From NCBI GenBank assembly GCA_942486035.1, contig CALNXK010000130.1, forward strand, positions 175,001 to 239,000: a DNA stretch of 64,000 bases, written 5' to 3'. Within the stretch, counting starts at the first letter, position 1; each line of letters opens with the position of its first letter. The notes beneath the pieces are model-generated. The model searched no databases. It was not told the origin of the DNA and saw only the letters and a program-made list of their open reading frames with translations. Both the position numbers and the translations under genes were made by a program. Below, in pieces: positions 46,290 through 57,400 of this stretch. The DNA is from Porites lobata. Lineage: Eukaryota; Cnidaria; Anthozoa; Scleractinia; Poritidae.

Positions 46290-47330
46290 CTACAGATCCA
46301 GCGATCTACCGATCTACTGATCTACAGACTCGGCGATCTATAGATCCATCGATCTACCGATCCGGCGATCTACAGATGCAGTGATCTACTGATCCACCGA
46401 TCTATACATTAAGCAATCTACCGATCCAGCCATCTAGCGATCCAGCGATCTCCAGATCCAGCGATCTATAGATCCATCCATCTACCGATCCAGCGATTTA
46501 CAGATCCATCGATCTACCGATCCAGCGAAATACCGGTGCAGCGATGTACAGATCTATCGATTTACCGATCAAGCGATCTATAGATCAATCCATCTACCGA
46601 TCGAGGGAACTACAGATGCAACGATCTACAGATCCAGCGATCTACCGATCCAGCGATCAATAGATTCAGCAATCTACCGATCCAGCGATTTACTGATCCA
46701 GCGCTCTATAGATCCCTCGACCTACCGATCCAGCGAAATACCGGTGCAGCGATCTACAGATCTATCGATTTACCGATCCAGCGATCTATAGATCAATCCA
46801 TCTACTGATCCAGCGAACTACAGATGCAGCGATCTACCAATCAAGCGATCTATAAATCCAGCGATCTACAGATCCATCGATCTACCGATCTGGCGATCTA
46901 CAGATGCAGCGATCTACTGATCCAGCGATCTATAGGTCCATAGACCTACCGATCAAGCGATAACAGATCCACCGATGTACCGATCGAGCGATCTATAGAT
47001 CCAGAGATCTATAGATGCAGCGATCTATGGATCGAGCGATCTATAAATCCACGATCTACAGATTCATCGATCTACCAATCCAGCGATCTACTAAAAACGC
47101 GATCTACAGATTCAGCGATCTATATATCCATTGATCTACAGATCCAGCGATCTACAGATCCAGCGATCTATAGATCCATCCATTTACCGATTCAGCGAAC
47201 TACAGATGCAGCGATCTACCGATCCAGCGATCTATAGATCCAGCGATCTACACATCCAGCGATCTACAGATGCAGCGATCTACCGACCCAGCGATCTAGA
47301 GATCCAGCGATCTACAGATCCAGCAATCTG
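46290..47330. repeat. Satellite C higher-order segment X, copy 2
   Basis: Corresponds to 38,228-39,570 with internal deletions. The upstream junction CGGCGATCTACAGATCCAGC lacks the retroelement present in the other copy. Confidence 0.75.
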
Positions 47331-50000
47331 TAGAACAATCGATCCACCGATCAAGGCTTTACAGATCCGTCGACCTAGCGATCCAGCGATCTACCGATCC
47401 AGCGATCTATAGATCCATCGACCTACCGATCCACCGATCTAGAGATCCAGCGACATACCAGTGCAGCGGTTTACAGATCGATCGATTTACCGATCCAGCG
47501 ATCTATAGATAAGTCGATCTACCGATCCAGCGAACTACAGATGCAGCGATCTACCGATCCAGCAATCTACAGATCCATCCATCTACCGATCCAGCGATCT
47601 CCAGATCCAGAGATCTATAGGTCCATCGACCTGCCGATCCAGCGATCTACAGATCTATCGATCTTCCGATCCAGCGGTCTCCAGATCCAGCGTTCTATAG
47701 ATGCATCGATCTACCGATCCAGCGGTCTACAGATACAGCGATCTAGCGATCTAGTGATCCAGCGGTCTATAGATCCAGCGATCTACAGATCTAGCAATTT
47801 ATAGATCCATCGATCTACCGATCCAGGATCTACAGATCCATCAACCTACCGATCCAGCGATCTACCGATCGAGCGCTCTATAGATCCATTGACCTACCAA
47901 CCCAGCGATCTAGAGATCCAGCGAAATACCTGTGCAGCGATCTACAGATCCATCGATTTACCGATCCAGCGATCTATAGATCAATCCATCTACTGATCCA
48001 GCGAAATACAGATGCAGCGATCTACCAATCAAGCGAGCTATAGATCCAGCGATCTACAGATCAAGCGATCTATAGATCCATCGATCTACTGATCCAGCGA
48101 TCTACAGATCCATCGATCTATAGATCAATCGATCTACCGATCAAGCAATCTACAGATCAATCGATCTACCGATCAAGCGATCTAAGAATGCAGCGATCTA
48201 CAGATCCAGCAATCTACAGATCAATGGATCTACCGATTCAGGTTTTACAGATCCACCGATCTACCGATCCAGCAATGTATAGATCCATCGACCTACTAAT
48301 CCAGCGATCTAGAGATCCAGCGATCTATAGACCTATGGAACTACCGGTGCAGGCATCTACAGATCGATTGATTTACCGATCCAGGGATGTACAGATCCAG
48401 CGATCTATAGATCCAGCGATCTACAGATCCAGCGATCTACCGATCCAGCGATCTATAGATCCAGCGATCTACCAATCCAGCGATTTACGAAAACTGCGAT
48501 CTACAGATTCAGCGATCTATAGATAAATTGATCTACAGATCCAGCGATCTACAGATCCAGCGATCTATACATCCATCCATTTACGGATTCAGCGAACTAC
48601 AGATGCAGCGATGTTCCGATCAATCGATCTATAGATCTAGCGATCTACACATCCAGCGATCTACCTATCCAGCGATCTACAGATGCAGCGATCTACAGAC
48701 CCAGCGATCTAGAGATCCAGGGATCTACAGATCCACCAATCTGTAGAACCATCGATCCACCGATCCAGGCTTTACAGATCCGTCGACCTAGCGATCCAGC
48801 GATCTACCGATCAAACGATCTTTAGATCCATCGACCTACCGATCCAGCGATCTAGAGATCCAGCGAAATACCGGTGCAGCGGTTTACAGATCCATCGATT
48901 TACCGATCAAGCGATCTATAGATCAATCGATCTACCGACCCAGCGAACTACAGATGCAGCGATCTACCGATCAAGCGATCTACAGATGCAGCGATCTACC
49001 GATCGAGGGATCTATAAGTCCATCGACCTACCGATCCAGCGATCTACAGATCCATCGATCTACCGATCCAGCGATCTCCACATCGAGCGATCTATAGGTC
49101 AATCGACCTGCCGATCAAGCGATCTACAGATCTATCGATCTACCGATCCAGCGATCTCCATATCCAGCGATCTATAGATCCATCGATCTACCGATCGAGC
49201 GATCTGCAGATGCAGCGATCTAGCGATCCAGCGATCTATAGGTCCCGCGATCTACAGATCCAGCAATTTATAGATCCATCGATCTACCGATCCAGGATTT
49301 ACCGATCCATCGACTTACTGATCCAGAGATCTACCGATGAAGCGCTCTTTAGATCCATCGACCTACTGACCCAGCGATCTAGAGATCGAGCGAAATAGCT
49401 GTGCAGCGATCTACAGATCCATCGATTTACTGATCCAGCGATCTATAGATCAATTGATCTACCGATCCAGCGAACTACAGATGCAGCGATCTACCAATCA
49501 AGCGATCTACAGATCCAGCGATCTACAGATCCAGCGATCTAACGATCTAGCGATCAATAGATCTACCGATCCAGCGATCTACAGATGCAGCGATCTACCG
49601 ATCCAGCGATCTACAGATCCAGCGATCTATAGATCCATCGATCTACCGATCCGGCGATCTACAGATGCAGCGATCTACCGATCCAGCGATCTACAGATCC
49701 AGCAATCTATAGATTCATCGATCTACCGATCCAGCGATCTACAGATCGATCGATGTACCGATCCAGCGATCTAACGATGCAGCGATCTAGAGATCCAGCG
49801 ATCTATAGCCGCAGCGAACTACCGGTGCAGCGATTTACAGATCCATCGATTTATCGATCAAGAGATGTACAGATCGAGCGATCTATAGATCCATCGATCT
49901 ACCGATCCAGCGACCTACAGATGCAGCGATCTACCGATCCAGCGAACTACAGATGCAGCGATGTACAGATCAAGCAATCTACAGATCTAGCGAAATACCA
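47331..50000. repeat. Satellite C higher-order segment Y, copy 3 (more diverged)
   Basis: Matches copy 2 at offsets of about 4,344 (43,197 to 47,541), 4,368 (44,160 to 48,528) and 4,320 (44,890 to 49,210). Substitutions and monomer-size indels are more frequent than between copies 1 and 2, so this duplication is older. Confidence 0.75.
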
Positions 50001-51326
50001 GTGCAGCGATCTACAGATCCATCGATTTACCGATTTTGTGATCTATAGATCCATCGATCTACCGATCCAGCGAACTACAGATGCAGCGATCTACCGATCC
50101 AGCGATCCGTAGATCCAGCGATCAATAGATTCAGCGATCTACCGATCCAGCGATCTATAGATCCATCCATCTACCGATGCAGCGATTTACAGATCCATCG
50201 ATGTACCGATGCAGCGATCTACAGAGGCAGCGATCGACAGATCAAGCGATCTACAGATCCAGCAATCTACAAATCCCTCGATGTACCGATTCGGCGATCT
50301 ACAGATGCAGCGATCTACCGATCCAGCGATCTACAGATTCACGGATCTACCGATCTTCCGATCCAGCGATCTACAGATCAAGCGATCTACCGATCCGGCG
50401 ATCTACAGATGCGGCGATCTACCGATCCAGCGATCTATAGATCGAGCGATCTATAGATCAATCGATCTACCGATCCACCGAACTACAGATGCAGCTATCT
50501 ACTGATCCAGCGATCAATACATTCAGCGATCTCTAGATCCATCGATCTACCGATCCAGCGATCTACAGATCCAGCAATCTATAGATCCATCCTCCTACCG
50601 ATCCAGCGATCTACCTATCGAGTGCTCTATAGATCTATCCACCTACCGATCCAGCGATCTAGAGATCCAGCGAAATACCGGTGCAGAGATCTAAAGATTT
50701 ATCGACTTACCGATCAAGCGATCTATAGATCAATCGATCTACCGATCAAGCGAACTACTGATGCAGCGATCTACCAATAAAGCGATCTATAGATCCAGCG
50801 ATCTACAGATCCAGCGATCTACCGATCTAGCGATCAATAGATTCAGCGATCTACCGATCCTGCGATATACAGATGAAGGGATCTACCGATCCAGCGATCT
50901 ACAGATCCAGCGATCTATAGATCAATCGATCTACCGATCGGCCGATCTACAGATGCAGCGATCTACCGATCCAGCGATCTACAGATCCATCGATCTACCG
51001 ATTCAGCGATATTCAGATCCAGCGATCTATACATCCATCGATATACCGATCCGGCGATCTCGAGATGCAGCGATCCACCGATCCAGCGATCTATAGATCC
51101 AGCGATCTATAGATCGATCGATCTACCGATCGAGCGATCTACAGATGCAGCGATCTACCGATCAAGCGATCTTCAGATCCATCGATCTACCGATCCAGCG
51201 ATTTCCAGATCCAGCGATCTATACATCCATCGATCTACCGATCCGGCGATCTACAGATGCAGCGATCTACCGATCGAGCGATCTACAGATCCAGCGATCT
51301 ACCGATGCAGCGATCTATAGATCCAT

Positions 51327-53145
51327 CGCCAAAATTCCGGTAGTAATTGTTCCCAAGACTCTTGCCAAGATTCTTACCAAGATCCCCGTAGTAATTCTTA
51401 CCAAGATTCTTGCCAAGATTACCTTAAACTCTTCCCAACATTCTTGCCAAGATTCCCTTAGTGATTCCTCTCAAGATTCTTACAAAGATTCCCGTGGCAA
51501 ATCTTGCCAACATTCTTGCCAAGATTCCCTTAGTAATTCTTCCCAAGATTCTTACCAAGATTCCCGTAGTAATTCTTCCCAAGATTCTTACTAAGATTCC
51601 CGTAGTAATTCTTCCAAAGATTCTTCCCAAGATTCCTGCAGTAATTCTTACCAAGATTCTTGCCAAGATTCCCGTAGCAACTCTTACCGAGATTTTGCCA
51701 ACATTCCCGTAGTAATTATTGCCAAGATTCTTACCAACATTCCCGTAGTAATTGTTACCACGTTTCTTGCCAAGATTCCCTTACTATTTTTTTAAGAGTC
51801 TTGTCAAGATTCCCATATAAATTCTTCCCAAGACTATTGCCAAGATTACCGTAGTAATTCTTACCAAGATTCTTACCAAGATTCCCGTAGTAATTCTTAC
51901 CAAGATTCTTGCCAAGATTCCCGTAATAATTCTTACCAGGATTCCCGTAGTACATATTTCCAAGATTCTTGCCAAGATTCCCGTAGTATATCTTGCGATG
52001 ATTCTTACCAATATTTCCGTGGTAAAACTTGCCAAGATTCTTGTCAAGATTCCCGTAGTAATTCTTCCCAAGATTCTTTCCAAGATTCCCGTAGTAATTC
52101 TTACCAAGATTCTTACCATGATTCCCGTAGTAATTCTTTACCAACATTCTTGCCAAGATTCTTACCAAGATTTCAGTAGTAAAACTTGCCAAGATTCTTG
52201 TCAAGATTCCCGTAGTAATTCTCCCCAAGATTCTTACCAAGATTCCGGTAGTAATTCTTACCAACATTCTTGTCAAGATTCCCGTAGTAATTCTTACCAA
52301 GATTCTTACCAAGATTCTTGCAAAGATTCCCGTAGTAATTCTTACCAAGATTCCCTTAGTACATATTTCCAAGATTCTTACCAAGATTTCCGTAGTAATT
52401 CTCACCAAGGTTCTTACCAAGATTCCCATAGTAAATCTTATTAAGATTCTCACCAAGATCCCCGTAGTAATTCTTACCAAGATTCTTGCCAAGATTCCCG
52501 TAGTAAATCTTGGGAAGATTCTAACGAAGATTCCCGTAGTAAATCTTGCCAAGATTCCCGTAGTAATTCTTCCCAAGATTCTTGCCAAGATTCCCGTAGT
52601 AAACCTTGGCAATATTCTTACCAAGATTTCCGTGGTAAAACTTGTCAAGATTCTTTTTGAGATTCCCGTAGTAATTCTTGCCAAGATTCTTTTTGAGATT
52701 TCCGTAGTAATTCTTGCCAAGATTCTTAGCAAGATTCCTGTAGTAAATCTTGCCAAGATTCTTGCGAAGATTCTTACTAAGATTGCCGTAGTAAATCTTG
52801 CCAAGATTCTTGTCAAGATTTCCGTAGTAATTCTTACCAAGATTCCTTTAACGATTCCCTTAGTAATTCTCGCCAAGATTCCCGTAGTAAATCTTGCCAA
52901 GACTCTAAGATTCCCGTAGTAATTCTTGAGAAGATTCTTGGCAAGATTGCTTTGGAATTCTTACCAAGATTCCCGTAGTAAATGTTGTCAAGACTCTTAC
53001 CAAGATTCCCGTAGTAATTCTTACCAAGATTGTTGCCAAGATTACTGTAGTAAATCTTTCCAAGATTCTTGCGAAGACTCCCGTAGTAATTCTTACCAAG
53101 AATTTTCCCAAGATTCCCTTAATAATTCTTACCAAGATTGTTACT
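51327..53145. repeat. Satellite A, third block
   Basis: About 50 units of the 36-bp repeat, directly abutting satellite C on the left. The right end from about 52,650 and the following flank match bases 40-510. A 381-codon minus-strand open frame and others on both strands are periodic repeat translations (12-residue period), not genes. Confidence 0.93.
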
Positions 53146-53305
53146 AATTTTGTCCCCAGTCCCTAGTAACTGTCTCAAAAGTCCTTTTTGCAGCGAATGT
53201 TCCGTCGCAATCGAGACGTTGTCTAGAGTGTCTGGGAAGCACCGGTTGAACATTGAAAGCGCAGAGAATGGTCAATAACTTTTAACCGATTTTTATCTTT
53301 TTATT
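53146..53305. repeat. Duplicated flank of satellite A, second copy
   Basis: Paralogous to 361-520 (shared TCCCTAGTAACTGT, TCCGTCGCAATCGA and AATGGTCAATAACTTTTAA). Similarity ends at about 53,305. Confidence 0.85.
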
Positions 53306-53684
53306 TGACTTTCAATTTGGAATACAACTGCTTACGACTGACGCGGTGACAGCTACAACGATGTCCTTCTTGTCTCTCTCAAAAATTGTGGCTCTATTCT
53401 CTACTTGGTTTGTGTTATTCTCGTTTTTTTAAAAATCACTATCAGAGAGTGCTCAAATGCTCCTTTCCATGCCCCTGTCCCCACCCCCTCGCCAACAAAT
53501 AATAAATTGCAACTGATTACATAGACTTTTTATTTAGCCAGCAGCTATTTAGCAATTACTGAATGAAGCTGAGTAGGATATGAAAAATTCTGCAAATCCA
53601 GGAGGGTATTATCCACAGAGGCCGATTGCTTTATTATTCATTTAAAATTATTCCAAGTGTAAAAACAAGCTAAAATATGCTTAC
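53306..53684. other. No gene recognised
   Basis: Unique-looking sequence between the satellite flank and an exon-like segment. It includes a C-rich stretch at 53,465-53,495. Nothing is supported as coding. Confidence 0.4.
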
Positions 53685-53933
53685 CTCCATCGATGTTAAG
53701 TCCATATCGATAGTGGATCTTTATCGGGACGTTCATGAGATAAAGGGCTTTTCGGGTCTGCAAATATTCTCCAAATAGCAGATGTTCGTCGAGTTGTCTT
53801 TTTGCTGTTCCTTCCAGGTTATACACAATAGTTTCGTCGTGAAACGAGTAAAATGTTCTGCCATTACTCAGTTCGAAAACAAATCAAACTCGTTTCCAGG
53901 TTTTCTTGGTTAATGGTTCAATAATCTTCAACT
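53685..53933 (-). pseudogene. Exon-like segment of an unknown gene with an in-frame TGA
   Basis: On the minus strand, a possible acceptor GTGCAGCAG leads into LKIIEPLTKKTWKRV, a TGA at 53,884-53,886, then in the same frame FVFELSNGRTFYSFHDETIV through NVPIKIHYRYGLNIDG and a consensus donor GTAAGC. The composition is protein-like and the frame is kept across the stop, suggesting a mutated or mis-sequenced exon. If instead the acceptor is the AG before 53,857, the stop falls in the intron. No family recognised. Confidence 0.4.
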
Positions 53934-54327
53934 CTGCTGCACTTTTGACGTCACCGGTTCAATATGAAAAAAATATTCCAAGTTTGATCAACAGTAGCTG
54001 GTTATGATGAATTATGCGGGTGATTTTAGCCAATAGGAAACGGCGAAATATTTTTAATAAATAATAACCAAATTTATTGAGAAAAATAGGGTCTTACATA
54101 AGAAATTGTTTGGGACGCCAACTAGCCGCTGTTTCATTGTTTTGGGACACCAATATGGCGGACATGACATCATGTGAAAAAGCTCTACAAAGTCAGACCA
54201 TGGCATTTTAGCGAGGAAAGGACAGGGAAAGGACTTAATGCGGCTATATGAAATCCGGGACTATTCTAGGAATTCTAAAACTGTGAAAAAATTGTCCATT
54301 TCTAGGAAGATTTTTGTAACTGCTGGG
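53934..54327. other. AARSD1 3' region and dispersed repeat
   Basis: TTTATT at 54,073-54,078 is AATAAA on the minus strand, about 250 bp past the AARSD1 stop. The stretch 54,115-54,180 (GGGACACCAATATGGCGGAC) shares a motif in reverse orientation with 33,183-33,212 (CGGCGGCCATGTTGGTGTCC), so it is part of a dispersed family. Confidence 0.4.
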
Positions 54328-54463
54328 TTAACTCTCGTTAACTAATATCGAAGTGAATTCCTTTGGAAGATCTTCAGCAGAACTTCTTGTCTTCAATGTG
54401 TTTGCTTTGCCTTGGTATCTTCCCTTTTTCCTGCCGCCTTTGCCTTCAAAAACAGCAGCAATT
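54328..54463 (-). CDS. AARSD1: AARSD1 terminal exon with stop
   Basis: Acceptor CGTTGAACAG. One base, then IAAVFEGKGGRKKGRYQGKA and NTLKTRSSAEDLPKEFTSIL, VNES and TAA. The GKGGRKKGRYQGKA motif is the hallmark C-terminal motif of the family. Confidence 0.9.
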
Positions 54464-57400
54464 CTGTTCAACGTAACAGAGATCAGTGAATAAATATGGC
54501 TAAGGTAGAGCATGATTAATAAAACAGATTTTCCTGTGAGAACACTCAATCGGCAACTAAATTAGTCATTACTAAGTTATGGGAGGAGACGGTGACAACT
54601 GCGATAACAAGGTGAGCAGCGGGCGAAAAGGTGGCCTCGTCAACCGGCACGAGGGAAGGAGGGTGGGACGACAAAAGGCCCAATGATACCGATAGATGAA
54701 AAACACGGGAATTTAAGCAGATGGACAGCAAAGCATCATCCCTGCCCAAGAGACATGAAAGCACAGTGCAATCTAAAGGTTTAGAGTCACAATCCATGAT
54801 GCGCTTATTCTGTATGCAGTGACAATAGTTGAGACACTTCGCCTCAAAGGCCTTTCTCCTATTTCATGGACAAAAAAGGTGAAAATAACTCAATCACTCC
54901 CCCACCCTCCCTATGCAATGTGGTGCCGCTGTTCGAGCTACCTGTAAAAAACACAACTTTGAATGAAGGGGGAGAGGGGTATGGGTTGTATTGTTCTCCG
55001 AAGTTAACCCATTTAACCAATTAAGCTGCAATAAAGATACAAATTCTTCAGACTAATCGTTATCGATTACGAATCAGTTGGCAGGCAGCGTGGCCGAGTG
55101 GTTAGAGCGCTGGACTTGCAATTTGGAGGCTCCGAGTTCAAGTCCCGCTCTGACCGCTATCTGGATTTGTTCATGGCAGCTCCGAGTTGAAATCCTCGGC
55201 CACGCTTGTAAATAGCCAGCAACAATTCTTAGAACATTTTGTCACAGTACTTACTTTGGGCCTATCTGTGACACTTGCTTCTCGTCTCCAAAAAGAAGGA
55301 ACTGCCCGGGTCCTTTGTCGGGTCCTACTGTTACTAGAACAAGCCGAGGCTGAAAAAAAGTTTAAAAAGACACAAAGTTCATTTTCCAAGTTTCTGATAC
55401 GGTGGTAAGATAAAAAACAGATAACAAGGCACAAGGGGAACAGAGAGGACAAAGGGAACAAGGAGAACAGGGCAAAAAGGGGAACAGCGGGAACAAGAAG
55501 AATAGGGAAAAATGGGAACAGGGGAGCAAGGGAAACAGCGGGAATAAGATAACAAGGCAACGAGGGGAACAGGGAAACACGGGGAGGAGGGGGAAAAGGG
55601 AAAGGGGAAACAAGGGGATCAGGGGGAACAAGGGCAACAGAGGAAATGAGGGAACATGGCATCAAGGGGAACAGGGAAACGAGGGGAAGAAGGGGATCAG
55701 GAAAAAAGGGAAAAGGGGAAGACAAGGCGATCGTGGGGAACCGGGGGAACCGGGGGAACCGGGGGAACAGAAGAACAAGGGGAACAGGGGAAAAGAGAGG
55801 AACAGCGGGGACAAGGGAAACGGGGAGAACAAGGGGAATAGGAGGAAAAGGAAAAAATGGGAACAAGAGGAACAGAAGTAACACAGAAAACAGGGGAACA
55901 AGGAGAACATGGGAACAGGGAAAAAGGGGGAACAGGGGGAAAGAGGGAACAAGAGGAACAGGGAAAACAAGGGGGAGAGAGGAAACAAGAAGAACGGGGA
56001 AAACAAGGGGAATAGGGAAAAAGCAGAACAAGGGCGACAGAGGAACAGAGGGAACAGGAGAAGGGGGGCAAGGCAAACAAGGAGGACAAGGGAAACAGGG
56101 GAGCGAGGGAAACAAGGGGAACAGGAAAAAAAGGTTTAAAGGCTTGTTTATAGTGGAAAGTGCAATTAGCGTATCCAGCTAGTTTACACGCACTCCACTC
56201 AAATAAATAGGGAAAAAGAGGGAAAATGGGGAACAAGGGGAACAAGAGAAACAGAGAAAGGGAGAACGAAGGAAAAAGAGAAACAGAGGGAACAGAGGGA
56301 ACAGGGTGATCAAGAGGAAAAGGGGGAACAAGGGGAATAGGGTGAACAAGGGAAACAAAGGACTAGGGACAAAGGAATTTAGTCTTTAAGACTAAAGACT
56401 AAAGAGGGGGGACAGAGGAAACAGAGGAACAGGGGGAGCAAGTGGAACAGGGGAACAAGGGGAATAGGGGAAACAAGAAAAGCCAGGGGAACAGGGGGGA
56501 CAGAAACAACAATGAAACAGTAACAAAAGAACAAGGAAATGCGAGAAACGTTGGCAAAGAGAACTTACTTGTTTAGACAATTCATTGACCAGTGCATTCA
56601 TGTAATCCATATCTCCATTCTCTCTAAGAAGAATGAAAGCAAAAAGTACGAAACATTAATCACAACAAAATATCAAAATTGCGCCCTGCCGTTAGTCCTC
56701 GTACGGCGTCTTCCCAGGTATTCTCGGTCACTGAATTTCGGGGGCATATCCGATACCACTGGCCGCGCGGAAAAATGAGGCCTAAGGACTAGGCAAAATC
56801 TCTCTTATTACGTAAACTGAAACACACTGAACGCGATAACCACAGAACTATCTACACAATGCTCGGTAAGATTGGCCATGTCTTGCGTTCTCAGTAAAAT
56901 GTCTTGAATCAATATTCTTGGTAATGATGTTAGATTCAGCCTACCTCGATTTCGAATTTAAAGTCGATCTTGAATACGAACTTGAACTCGAACTCTAATC
57001 GCAAATATAGATGCTCCAACTTGAACTCAATCTCCAACGACTGCTTTAACTCGTCTTATTCAATTACCTGTGTATGTAGAAGTATGTTTTCGTTTCGCTA
57101 GAGGATTGAAGCTGATAGGCTTCTAACTGGGCAAGCTCTCTTAGCTGCGACTTAGTAACCTGTGGAACAAAATCAACAGAACAAAAGACAGTCAAGCTTT
57201 AGGCTACGTCGTCAACACGAATCCGGGTAGTTTTGGAAATGCGGAACTTTTTGCACGAATCGGCCCTCGGTCCACACGAAACAGGTAGGGAGCTTTAGCA
57301 ACGACGACGGCGACGGCAACAAGAACGCAGCATTGCTACGCTGTGTTGCGCTAAAAATCGCAGTTGCGAATCGTCCCGTGTGACATCACCTTTATTCAGC

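Larger units (their letters stand above)
34924..51326. repeat. Satellite C: 16-bp GATC-rich tandem array, about 16.4 kb
   Basis: The monomer is two 8-bp halves, GATCTACC/GATCTACA/GATCTATA plus GATCCAGC/GATCCATC, so GATC recurs every 8 bp. Excluding the retroelement at 37.3-38.2 kb there are roughly 960 monomers. GATCTATAGATC is itself a perfect palindrome. Since 16 is 1 modulo 3, every frame of the plus strand cycles through the same 16-residue peptide (DPAIYRSSDLQIQRST type), explaining the many ORFs. The left edge is unique sequence. The right edge joins satellite A directly at 51,326/51,327. Confidence 0.95.

Noticed and set aside
34924..51326. CRISPR array
   Set aside because: Contiguous 16-bp monomers without unique spacers, in eukaryotic DNA with introns.
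35385..51594. Dozens of 60-166-codon plus-strand ORFs rich in DPAIYRSSDLQ
   Set aside because: Translation of the 16-bp satellite C; every frame gives the same 16-residue cycle, and the ORFs start and stop wherever a monomer variant falls.
51755..52900. 381-codon minus-strand ORF (and 268-, 221- and 216-codon ORFs at 2.3-4.1 kb)
   Set aside because: Pure 12-residue periodic translation of satellite A; open frames follow from a unit length divisible by three, on both strands, with no splice or start context.
55084..55155. Functional tRNA gene
   Set aside because: A and B boxes are present, but the sequence continues into a SINE body and the acceptor ends do not pair cleanly.
55171..56245. 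314- and 182-codon proline/leucine/phenylalanine-rich minus-strand ORFs
   Set aside because: Produced by the T-poor purine minisatellite; the first overlaps the real AARSD1 exon at 55,255-55,349 in a different frame.
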